Source of the DNA: Whalleya microplaca
Lineage: Eukaryota; Ascomycota; Sordariomycetes; Xylariales; Xylariaceae
Assembly (NCBI GenBank): GCA_022497155.1
Contig: MU385719.1
Span: forward strand, 806,001 to 870,000
Length of the DNA stretch: 64,000 nt
Direction of reading: 5' to 3'
The position numbers were made by a program, and so were the translations under genes. The first letter of the stretch is position 1. Each line of letters begins with the position of its first letter. Below, in pieces: positions 47,433-57,794 of this stretch. The notes beneath the pieces were generated by a model. That model made no database searches, was not told where the DNA came from, and was given only the letters and a program-made list of their open reading frames with translations.

Positions 47433-48450
47433 TTACTGCTGCTGAGGCATTCCCGGATAACCATACATGCCTTCCATATCCCCGTACATTGCCTGGGGCG
47501 GTTGTTGGCTGTATGGTCCTCCCGGGCCTGCTTGTACTTGGTTGTACATCTGGGGCGGCCCACGGTATTCCTGGTCGGGCGCCATGCCGTGACCCCCCAT
47601 GTAGTCGCCCGGTCCCATATGGTTTGCCGCGCCAGGCATTCCATGTGCGCTGGGCATCTGGTTTGTAGGCGCGGCCGGCGGCACACCGCCTTGCGCTGAC
47701 TGTGACTGGGCGGGGTTTGTCCGTTTGGCATGGCTTGCCTCTTCGCGAGGCACGATATCGATGAGAAAATCAAACATGTCGCTCTTAGCGAGGGCCGAGG
47801 CAATATCGGATCGCTGCAGGGTGCGGCGCTTGTTCTCCTCGGCGTGGATCCAGGCACGCATCGTCAGCTCAGTAATGAATATATCACAGCCCTTCGCAAA
47901 GAGTATCGGAGCCTCGGCCGAGATCATCTTGACTTCGGGGTCGGCTTTCATAACCTTCTTGATCCGGGCGAGCGGTAATTGATGCAGCTTGTAATCGTGC
48001 TGGTCGGTCTCAAGGTGGTTGATAGTCTGCTGCCAATATGTGGTTAGAATATCCTTATACTGGCCGTGCAGACCCTGGTGCACATTGGCCCAGGGTCCAG
48101 TATAGAGCTCAGCGGGCGCGAAGCCAGAATTTGCAAGCTAGACAGAGGCGATGTTGGTTAGTTGACTGGGCAGGGAAAGGAAGAAGCCGAAGAAGAAGAG
48201 GAGGAGGAAGGGAAAAAAGCACAAGCAAAGAGAGAGGGAGCGGGGAGAGCGGTGAAACTCACTGCGGCACTGGCACCTGGAAGGAGAGACGATTAGCGAC
48301 GTCGCACGAGCGAAGGCAACTCGCAACAAGAGACTGCAATCAGATGTAATTGATGTACATACCATAATGACCTCCGTGTGTTGTGTCATATACAGCGGGC
48401 GGTCCACCTGCTCGCGAGGACTGGGGATGATTTGACGAGGACTGATCCAT
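47433..48450 (-). CDS. hapE: CCAAT-binding factor subunit HapE (NF-YC/Hap5)
   Basis: Histone-fold subunit of the trimeric CCAAT-binding complex (with HapB/NF-YA and HapC/NF-YB), a nuclear transcription regulator. Three exons: 48450-48363, 48276-48263, 48137-47433, giving 268 aa. The middle exon is 14 nt, completing the glycine codon and adding ASAA. The histone fold covers about residues 86-164 ([19 protein letters not shown], then [17 protein letters not shown] and [20 protein letters not shown]). Just upstream [10 protein letters not shown] is the conserved fungal flank; in yeast Hap5 a fungal-specific segment recruits Hap4. The tail is Gln/Gly/Pro/Met-rich. The last intron (125 nt) contains a long C/T tract. 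Shares a long divergent intergenic region with FCF2. Confidence 0.96.
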
Positions 48451-48503
48451 GATTCTGATTGAAAGTTGGAAGGTTGCGCACCAGCTACCAGTCTTACAAC
48501 CTA

Positions 48504-48543
48504 CGCAGCAGCAGCAGCAGCAGTAGCAGCAGTAGCAGCAACA
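48504..48543. repeat. CAG/CTG microsatellite in hapE leader
   Basis: Imperfect (GCA)n with TAG interruptions, about 55-95 nt upstream of the hapE start codon, so probably in its 5' UTR (reads CTG-rich on the minus strand). Confidence 0.85.
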
Positions 48544-49172
48544 GAGAAAACTCCGACTATTTCAAAAAGCCCGCACGACGATAGGACTGATAGATGACAG
48601 GTGCAAACGAGACGTCGGCCTATTAATTTTTTTCTTCCTTCCCTCTTCTTCTTGGCTTGGGCTTTTTGCACTGGCGCGGGCTGGCGCACAAGACAAACCT
48701 CGTTGGTTTTTATCGCACCGGCCTTACTCTTGCCTCCCGCAACTTGCACAAGTATCACGGCGTAGAACTCTGCAAAGCGACAGAGAATTGGCAGTTTGTA
48801 GGGGATTGTTTACCTCTCGCAGCTTTCGAAGCTTCGTGCGCGTGGTGATGTAACGGGCAAGCTTGGTCCAGTGTCCAATGTTCGAGTCGGGTTGGATTGA
48901 GGAGAATGATTGGTGGAGGGGAGGGCGGGAGTGACCACTGGGGGCACTTGGGGGGGAAGTTGACGGGGGGTCGGCGGTTTGATTGGGCGAGTTGTGTGGC
49001 GGGTGTGTTTGTGTGATTTTGCTGGGAGTGTCGACTTATGATTACGCGCGGCGAATATTGGCGAGTATTTCCCTCGTTGGCTCGTTCGTCCCGTTTTTCT
49101 ATTGGAAAGTGTTTGCTAAAGTTGCGGCTCGTTCCGAACGCGTGTATGTGTCTTGGGCATTCAGGTGCTCTT

Positions 49173-49193
49173 TCTCTCTCTCTCTCTCTCTCT
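49173..49193. repeat. CT dinucleotide microsatellite
   Basis: About ten TC units in the hapE-FCF2 intergenic region. Confidence 0.9.
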
Positions 49194-50162
49194 GCCAGGT
49201 CTGCTCAACTCTCAACCAGCTACAAACTGCAAACTGCAAACTGCACAGTTATACAGTCAGTACTTTAGCTGCTTAATAACTCCTTTTCCACTTCCCACTG
49301 TCCACTGTCCACCTTTTCCATGCGCTGACTAGCTCAGGAGCAAGAGAGAGGGGGGGGGGACGGGGGGGAAACTAATTAAGCAATGCAATGGGACTGCAAT
49401 TTTGTGCAATTTCTGTATGTACTTCAACGGCTAATGATCTAACGAGACGAGATTGAAGGAGGGAGGTGTGTGAGTTGGTCGGAGCCGGGCAATGACGTGA
49501 ATTGATTTCTTAATAACAAGTCCAAGTCCAAGTTCAGTATTCCGTATCAGATCTCCGATGCGCTTTGGCTTCTACGGTGTAGGTAGAGGCAGGTAGGGCT
49601 GTCTGCGAAACTGGGCAGCCTTGGATTGAGAGGATGAATGCGCTGGCAATGTGGTTGGGCATCAGCGACCTGGACAGGCGGGTACATGTATCCCCGTACT
49701 CTTGTACTGTAAGCTGTACCTTCGCCGTATGAAAAGTGAGGGGTGGCTGCAAGAACCTGCCAAGGCTTACATGCCTAGGTACCTCTGAACATGCTCGACA
49801 GGGGTCGTCGGAGCCTTTTGGAAGGGATTATGTTCATCGCACAGGTTACTGTAACTGAGGTTAATACCTACCTACTATGTAGGTAGTGCACATGGATGCG
49901 CAGGAGCAATGCGCTGGCCAACCATCTGCTGCACTGCCACCCCGCAAATTCCGAGTCTTGTCATCCGTAATTCCGTACCTATTCTACGGAATAGCACCGC
50001 CCAGGTAGGCTAGGTTAGCCAGCCACATTTGCGATTAGATAGGGCTGATAGGCCAACATGTCAAGCCACACGAAAAAAACTTAGCTTTTGTTGGAGCTCT
50101 ACTTTTTCCTATTCTAACTCTGCTCAACTCCGTGCCCTCAACGCCAAAACAGTAGCCACTAG

Positions 50163-51023
50163 ATGAGTTGCGGTGCATCCATCATGGCAGACGTTGCGAC
50201 CGCCAATAGTCTGTCGGATGAGCAGATTGACCAGCTCCTCAAGGAAGCTGAATCAAGGCTAGCAGCAAAACAACATGGCCAGCATAAAGATGCTCTTATA
50301 GCCCCGTCCAAGTCAGACCTCGTTAAGGCTCCCAAGACAGAAGCAAGCGCGCAAAAGGCTACGACAATGACCTCTTCCTCGACAGGCAAAGCCAAGGAGC
50401 TGTCTGTTCGAGTACCCGAACCTCGACGATCTAAGAAAGAAATGGTACGTCGAGTCCTATTCTCCTAGTGACGCGCTTTCATGATGAAAGTAATATCCCA
50501 ATGTATTGAAGCGGTATCTGCTCCCGTTATGGGTAATGTGCTGCACCAGAATGATAGATCATTTATCATAGTTACTCTGACACTTAAACTCACCACTTTC
50601 CGTGCTTCAGCGATTGTATTTTATTCTTCGCTAACTCTTTTCTAGACCACAAAAACAGATGCTGGGCCTGGATGGTATAACCTTCCCAAGACCGACCTCA
50701 CACCTCAGCTCAAGCGGGACTTGCAAATATTGAAGATGCGCGACGTGTTAGATTCCAAGCGATTCTACCGTAAGGATAACTCGAGGGCCGCCGTACCGGA
50801 GTTTTCATCAGTCGGCACCATAGTTGAGGGTCCAACAGACTTCTTCAATGCCAGGATGACCAAGAAGGAAAGGAAGCGCACGCTTTTGGAAGAGGTCCTC
50901 GAGACAGAAGATTCAACTCGAAAGTTGAAGAGCAAATACGGCCAGATCCAGGAAGTCAAAAAGAGTGGCAAAAAAGGCTATTACAAGAAGATGATGCAGA
51001 AAAGATATGGTCGCAAAGGCTGA
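50163..51023 (+). CDS. FCF2: rRNA-processing protein Fcf2
   Basis: Nucleolar factor of the small-subunit processome, needed in yeast for early pre-rRNA cleavages. Two exons: 50163-50444 and 50646-51023, joined in phase 0 across a 201-nt intron (donor GTACGT, acceptor TTTTCTAG). From the first ATG the product is 219 aa; a second in-frame ATG at 50184 (MADVATANSLSDEQ, context catcATGgca) would give 212 aa and may be the true start. The Fcf2 domain fills exon 2: DAGPGWYNLPKTDLTPQLKR, then LDSKRFYRKD, DFFNARMTKKERKRTLLEE, and a Lys-rich end (GYYKKMMQKRYGRKG). The N-terminal part is a short acidic helix (DEQIDQLLKEAESRLAAK). The intron is long for this locus. Confidence 0.93.
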
Positions 51024-51491
51024 AGTCATCTGTTGAAGATGCCTACTACTACTCCCGGTGCGTATCACACCCACTCACGGACATCTCATTTAAGGAGGCG
51101 GTCACATTCGTGACGATGCCCTATTTGAGTACCGTCGACATGAGGCATAGCTTCATAGATGTCAAGGCGGACATACCCTGTAGAAGATGTAAAAAGCAGG
51201 TGGATCTACCTTTGGTTCAATGATGGGTTTACTAGCAACCATACTCATTGCCAAGTAGTGGAAGTCCGCTCAGGTTGGTCGTACGTTCCATATTACACGG
51301 CCTCACGAGTGAGCAGGCATCGTGTTAGGCCATCATCTTGAGAATAAAGTGCGGGGCCGGCGGAAGCCAACAACACCACCCGGTTACTTGCATAGGATTG
51401 GACTAGAAACGTGTCGGCAAGATGCATGTCTCAGTCAGCCCGTGGCGGATAGATAACCAATATACTGCCGTGTAACAAATTGCTTCTCCAC
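51024..51491. other. Convergent 3' spacer FCF2 / MDR enzyme
   Basis: No ORF beyond 60 codons and no recognised element. Confidence 0.45.
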
Positions 51492-52712
51492 TTACTGCAT
51501 TCTGATGATGATTTTCCCGAAATGTTGCTGTTTCTCCATTCTCTCATATGCCATTTTCACATTCTCCAACTCGAATACAACATCATCGACAGCTATTTGA
51601 ACCCGCCTCTCTTCTAGAAACTGTACCATCTCCCTGAGCATATTACGTGTCCCTAATATGACACCTCTTGCGGTACATGTAATCCACAAGATGCTCATCA
51701 GATCTGCTGGCTGCTTCTCAAAGCCTAATGCCATGCCCGCAATCATTCCCGTTACGGTGATTAAGCCATTTCGCCTGACAGCATTCAGGGACTCGGACAA
51801 CGTGTTCTGCCCTCCGACGTCTACAACGTGGTCGACCCCTCGGTTCTCGGGCGTCAGTTTCTTAGCTCGTATGCCCCAATCCGGAGTCGACCTATAGTTG
51901 AGGACATGGACAGCTCCAAGAGCTCGCAGGCGCTCGGCTTTGGCATCAGAGCTAGTCGTTGCGATAACTCGCGCGCCAGCCGCAACAGCAATCTAAGGGC
52001 CGGCCAATCAGGCTTCCGGTCCAAGTATTAAAAGGAGTAAAAGGGGGTAGCGTACCTGCAGAGCAGCAAGACTCACACCACCAGTTCCCTGAACCAGTAC
52101 CCAATCGCCCTCCTTGACCCGGTGTCCTTCTAGCCCCATCAACGCATTCCATGCCGTTAGCCCGGAACAGCCTAACGTCGCGGCCTGCTCGTAAGTAAGA
52201 TTTGAGGGCATCCTTACGAGCGTGCTATGGTGGAATATTCCTCGACGGCACAGAGTGCCATTAGTCCTCTGGCCCAGTCCGGAACCCACGTCAGTGAAAT
52301 CTGGCAGCTCGTCGTCTGCGATATGCGGAATCATGTACATCACCACGTCGGCACCAAGTTTCAGATCAGGTCTTAAAGCCAAGACAGATGACCCGACGGC
52401 TACGACTTTGCCAGCACCGTCCGAGCCGGGAATCACTGATGGGGCGATCTCCATTGGTGCTGGAGAATCCAGACGATCCGAGTTGGCCTATTAAGTGTTA
52501 ACTAATATAGGATATCAATCTCAGTAGCTGACCTTAGCAATAACCAAGTCCCTATAATTTAGAGACGCTGCATGGATTTCCACTAAGACGTCCTCTGGTC
52601 CAATATCTGGTCGGACAGGTGTCACTTGTTGGTACTGCAACGAATCAAGTCCATTTTGTGAGGATAGAATCCATCGACTATTCGCCAGAGGTCCATTTTT
52701 CGAGTCTGCCAT
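51492..52712 (-). CDS. MDR-family oxidoreductase, quinone-reductase-like
   Basis: Medium-chain dehydrogenase/reductase, NAD(P)-dependent. Three exons: 52712-52533, 52487-52056, 51992-51492, giving 370 aa; introns of 45 nt and 63 nt. The GroES-like N-terminal domain carries ASLNYRDLVIAK and PSVIPGSDGAGKVVAVGSS; the cofactor domain has LTYEQAATLGCSGLTAWNAL and a glycine-rich QGTGGVSLAALQ turn, which the second intron follows directly. The zinc-ligand pattern of classical alcohol dehydrogenases is not evident, so a zinc-independent quinone oxidoreductase type is more likely, although automatic annotation often labels such proteins alcohol dehydrogenase. Substrate unknown. The first intron has a weak GTCAGC donor, but frame and conserved sequence on both sides support it. 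Confidence 0.9.
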
Positions 52713-53640
52713 TTTCTACGAGCACTGTCATTTAGATACGACCAATTCTACAGCCAAACTAAACAGTCGTCTCAACCCATGCGGATCCTTGCGGTACAAA
52801 ACATTCATCGGACTATCTCAGCATACCCCACCCCGCTTTAGGGGATACGGCTCGATTAACCGACTTGCATGAGATCGTAAGGATCACCTGGTAATAATCC
52901 GGGTAGTGACCCTTCAGGTATATGGGTTTTGGCATCGATATTGCGTGGTGTGGTAGGTAGGCTGACACAGCAGAGGCGTTAGGCCTAGCGGGCTGACAGG
53001 CAATCGCAAAGATCTGATTAAACATTGGCTGCTTACTGCCTCCAGAACCTTCCTGCACATGTAGCTAGAGTCGAGGTGCATGGTCTATACACTGAGGCGG
53101 ATAACGACCTAAATACATGTCTCATTACAATATCAAGTTGATTCAAAAGCCAAGGAATGTTTCGAATCCAATTATGATTCTTCAACACAGTTAGCTTATG
53201 CTAGGGAGGATCTAGCTCTTGAAGAATCTTGTCAACTTCTTGACTTCTATAGAACTAAGCAAAGCTTTCTATCCCTATCACCATGCATATATTGACCTTT
53301 CAAACATGACATAAACGAACAAAGGCTTTTATTGAATTCCATAAGCTAGATCAAACGTGAGACTATTTACTGGATACCTGTCGATGCTACTTGTAAATTG
53401 AATGGTGCATGTGAACCGTGCACATGAAGTGGACAGCAGGAGGGCGATTACATAATATACCGAAATTTATCCAGTCCTCAAACAACCAATGCCACCAAGA
53501 TGTACCTACGTAATCTGATGTACCTTACAGCTTGCAATCCATCTGCCTAAAGCACTTACATGAACATCTCAGGGTCATTCTGGGCTCACAACCTTTCCAT
53601 CAAACTCCATTATGCTGCCGAGATGATAAACTAAGTGACA
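52713..53640. other. Divergent promoter MDR enzyme / VPS16
   Basis: 0.93 kb without recognisable gene. Contains several AT-rich stretches and short frames only (for example 53058-52813 on minus). Confidence 0.45.
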
Positions 53641-56634
53641 ATGGAGGCAACACATCCGACTGCCGGATGGGAGAGGGTCGGAGACCGGTTTTATCGCAAG
53701 ACCCAACTGTATACCGCGATATTTGACCAGGATCTGGACTTGGACAATTATATTGTTGCTGGTGCTCCTTATGGCGGCGCTGTAGGTAAGCCGCTTTTTT
53801 ATCATTATCTTTCCCTGTCCATATTTATGCTCGTCATTCCAACTATACTACACATACTATATTTCCTCAGATTGAGGTTGACCTTTAAGATGTGGCACTC
53901 TTTTCACCGCCACTGAGAAGCTTCACTTCTATGCGAGAGCCTGCATTATGCAGAGGACTTATGGTTGCTTGCAAATGTCAATAGATATCATACTAGGCCA
54001 TGGACTCATTGAATTGATTGATTCCTTTCTCATGATAGAGCCTGTATTCAAACTTGTGCCGTGTTTATCTTACTGACGTCACTCAGCACTTCATCATGAT
54101 GAGACCAAGATCGTGTCTTTCCGGCCTACCAAGACATCAAAACCCAGTATCGACATCTACAGTTGCGCTGGAAAATTACTGAAGAGTATCGCCTGGGACA
54201 AGGGATCCATCAAAGGTCTCGGCTGGTCTGAAGATGAGAAGCTCCTCGTTGTGAGCTATGATGGAACGGTGCGGTGCTACTATAACCTGCAAGGAGACTT
54301 CACGCAATTCTCTCTTGGGCGCGAGGCCGAAGACTTCGGGGTCCAATCTTGCCGCTTTTATGACCATGGAATGGTCGCATTACTTTCCAACAATGCTCTC
54401 ATTTCTGTTTCCTCATACGATGAGCCACGGCCGAAAGCACTCGTGTTACCACCGGAGGGCGAAGTTCACGCGTGGACCATTATCTCTCCAAGCTTCACGC
54501 TGTCGCGGTCAGTCGAGGTGCTCTTAAGCATTGGCAAGACAATCTACGTTGTCGACGCTATCGACTGCGAGGATAGATTCCTTGATATCGGTCCTTTCAC
54601 CCACGTCAATGTATCCCCCAACGGGAAATTTGCAGCACTTTACACCGCGGATGGAAAAGCCCATGTGATCACCGCAGACTTCCAGAGCCGGCTAAGTGAG
54701 CATGATTCTCGATCCCAGCTTACCCCAAGATATTTGCAGTGGTGCGGGAATGATGCTGTCGTCATCGCTTGGGAGGATGAAGTGAACGTTGTAGGACCAA
54801 ATAATGCAGTGGCTAGCTACGTTTACGAAGGCCGAGTCCATGTGCTGCCTGGTAAGTCACAAAATGCCACCCTTCTCAACTCGAGGCTGACTTCTAAAGA
54901 TCACGACGGTGTCCGGCTGATCACCAACGACGTTTGCGACTTTCTCCAGAAGGTACCAGATGTCACGGACGAAGTGTTCCGTTACGGCACCGAGTCGCCT
55001 GCTTCCGTGCTCCTCGATGCCGTGGAGCAGCTCGAAAACCAGTCTCCAAAAGCTGATGATAACATCCAGCTGATCAGACCGAATCTCGTCGAAGCCGTCG
55101 ATACATGCGTTGCTGCTGCTGGACACGAGTTCAATATTCATTGGCAGAAGCAACTACTCAAAGCTGCCTCGTTTGGAAAATCCGTTTTGGATATATACAA
55201 TAGCGATGACTTCGTTGATATGTGCGAGACATTGCGAGTAATTAATGCCGTACGATATTACGAGATCGGCTTGCCTCTATCTTATGAACAATACCAACGC
55301 CTTACACCTGAGGGCCTAATTCAGAGACTCATCAACCGCCACGAATACCTACTCGCACTCCGAATTGCCGGATATCTACGCCTACCTACAGACCGCATAT
55401 ATGTGCACTGGGCGTCGGCAAAGGTCCGAATTGGGGCTGAAGATGACGACTCAATTTGTCGACTAGTCGTAGAGAGGCTTGCAGGAAAGCCAGGAATCTC
55501 TTTCGAAGCCATCGCTCGCGCCGCATACGACGAGGGTCGAGGCCGACTAGCCACCGAGCTTCTAAATCACGAGCCCCGCGCCGGACGCCAAGTCCCCCTC
55601 CTCCTTAGCATGGAGGAAGACGAGATCGCGCTGGACAAGGCGATCGAGAGCGGCGACTCGGACCTGATGCTCTTCGTGCTCCTGCACATGAAGAAGAAGC
55701 TCCCCCTGGCCTCCTTCTTCCGCGTCATCAACGCGCGTCCCGCGGCCACGGCCCTCGTCGAGGCGTCGGCGGCGCTCGAGGGCGACAACGCGCTGCTCAA
55801 GGACCTGTACTACCAGGACGACCGGCGCGTGGACGGCGCGGGCGTGTTCATCCGCGAGGCGCTGCACCAGGCGGACGCGCGCACGGCCGGCGACAAGCTC
55901 GCGCTCGCCGCCAAGCTGCTCGCCGACTCGCGCGAGAATCACCTCGAGCTGGCGGGGCTGAAGGAGGCCGCCGCGCTCCTGCGTCTGCAGGAGGCCTTCG
56001 ACCGCGACCTCACGGATACGTTCACGGGGCTCAGCGTCAACGAGACCCTGTTCAAGCTGATCCGCTTGGGCTACCATAACAAGGCCAAGAAGATCCAGAG
56101 CGAGTTCAAGGTCCCGGAGAAGGTTGCCTGGTGGATCCGGTAAGTCGTTTACGCTGCTCGCTGGGCTATGAATAAGGACAAGACTAATGAAATAACTCTT
56201 CCTGCAGGTTACGAGCGCTCGTTGCAAAGCGCGACTGGAACGAGATCGAGGACATCGCTAAGAGCCGAAGGAGCCCGATCGGCTGGGAGGTAAGCTCGAC
56301 CACCCCTCCATCCCCACCCCTTTTTGCTATTTCACGTCTCCTCAACTTCCTCCGTGCCATGCTAATCAATAACCATGTCCAGCCATTCTTCAACCAGATC
56401 CTGCAAGCGGGCAACGCCCGCCTGGCCGCGGTCTTCATCCCGAAGTGTACGAACCTAGAGCCGGGGGCCACCATCACCATGTACGAGAAGTGCGGCATGC
56501 GCGTTAAGGCCGCGGAGGAGGCCGTCAAGGCCCGTGACGTCGACTCTTGGAATCGCCTGCTCGAGGCCGCTGGCAAGGGCACCGTGGACGGGCGAGAGAT
56601 CGAGCGCTTGGGGGCGCAGATCTTCAAGAAGTAG
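53641..56634 (+). CDS. VPS16: Vacuolar sorting protein VPS16 (HOPS/CORVET core)
   Basis: Core subunit of the class C Vps, HOPS and CORVET tethers that mediate fusion at endosomes and the vacuole; it binds the SM protein Vps33. Four exons: 53641-53785, 54087-56139, 56208-56289, 56383-56634, giving 843 aa, normal length. Exon 1 encodes WERVGDRFYRKTQLYTAIFDQ and VAGAPYGGA; the split alanine codon G|CA joins it to LHHDETKIVSFRP. The N-terminal half is the Vps16 beta-propeller (KGLGWSEDEKLLVVSYDGTVR, GVQSCRFYDHGMVALLSNNAL); the C-terminal half is the alpha-solenoid (VPEKVAWWIRLRALVAKRDW, AGKGTVDGREIERLGAQIF). Intron 1 is 301 nt, the longest confirmed one here. From about 55600 to 56100 third codon positions become almost purely G/C. 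Confidence 0.95.
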
Positions 56635-57794
56635 ATGAGGTATGAATGCAGACTTATGAAATGGTTTATGTCGGTTCGTGTCGGGGAGTGGAAGGACGTC
56701 TTGGGAGAGCACAGGTAGTAGTGGTCTATATTGTTGCCAGATGAGCCTTGGACTTGATTAATACTCTGAGAATAAATAGCAAACTGGAATCATTCTATAT
56801 TTACATATGCACCCATGCTTGCTTATTATGCAGGTGATTGCTTTTACTTTTAGTTTTCACATTCCTTATTCATACCGACGTCTATGTGAACAATGCAAGT
56901 ATGGCCATCTGGTAAGCCCGAGAAAAGCTGAGAGCACGCGAAACAATCCAGCCAAGTCGTGTAGGTACAAAGGTGGATAGTAAGGAGAAAGCTCGCATAG
57001 TAGAGAGATGCAGATAGACACATACATGATTGATCATCTCCCAAAGATGGAAGAAGCTGAAAAGAAAAGAAGATGAAAAGAAAGAAAGAAGCTGTCTCCC
57101 ACCAGACACCCGGTCCGAAAACTCCTAACTGGAACTTTTGGGTTTGAATCTGAGACACACAAGAGCAATCATAAAAAAAACGAGACGATTCTTTTTTCAT
57201 GGCAGTACCTAACCCTTGACCTAAAAACCCCCCTGGGCTCGCTCGCAAGGTTCCCGCGTTCGTTTCCATTCCATCCATTCAGTCCGTCTCTCATTCATCA
57301 TATAATGTGAGGGGGAGGACCAATGCCTCGAGGGTAACAGAACGCGTAAATACAGGCAAGGGATGATCGAGAGAGAGAAAAAAACCAGCCAATAAACAAC
57401 TACCGCCACCCCGTCTAATACTCCTCCCTCCGTGATCCACCAGTAGTTTTCATCCGTCTGTTTGTTTGTGTATGGAGTTGGGAGACATATGCGTCAAAAT
57501 CAGCGGAAATGTCAGATGAGAGTTTGGCGGCAACAACTCCGGGCCCCCTAGACATATACGTGTACGTTGTGCTGTCCAGTATAACCAGCAGCTTCTCAAA
57601 GAGCCATTTTGGTATGCCTAACCGTGATATCAAATCCGCGGCTGTAGAAAGGTTGTCACGGCAAGAGGGGCAAAAGTGATCAGAGATAATTTTTTTTTCG
57701 TATTGCAGGATCAGAGTATTAGGGTGTCAACGAACTCCCCTCCACAAGCCTAAGCATGAAACAACTGGAATTTTGTACAGTGAAGACACCTAGC
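56635..57794. other. Convergent 3' region VPS16 / eIF4B
   Basis: Contains 3' UTR-like sequence. Minus-strand ATG frames at 57278-56850 and 57633-57415 have no recognisable domain and lie where a 3' UTR of the eIF4B gene is expected. Confidence 0.45.

Larger units (their letters stand above)
48451..50162. other. Divergent regulatory region hapE / FCF2
   Basis: About 1.7 kb between two divergent housekeeping genes. Contains a CAG-type microsatellite just upstream of hapE, a CT microsatellite, G-runs near 49350-49370 and a perfect 8-bp-stem hairpin at 49868-49886 (CTACCTAC-TAT-GTAGGTAG). Short frames inside it (for example 48983-49276) are not convincing genes. Confidence 0.5.

Noticed and set aside
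55562..56227. 221-codon minus-strand ORF antisense to VPS16
   Set aside because: Shadow of the GC3-saturated block; antisense frames stay open when third positions are all G/C.
56850..57278. 142-codon minus-strand ORF downstream of VPS16
   Set aside because: Located in the expected 3' UTR of eIF4B; Phe/Ser-rich low-complexity content and no domain.
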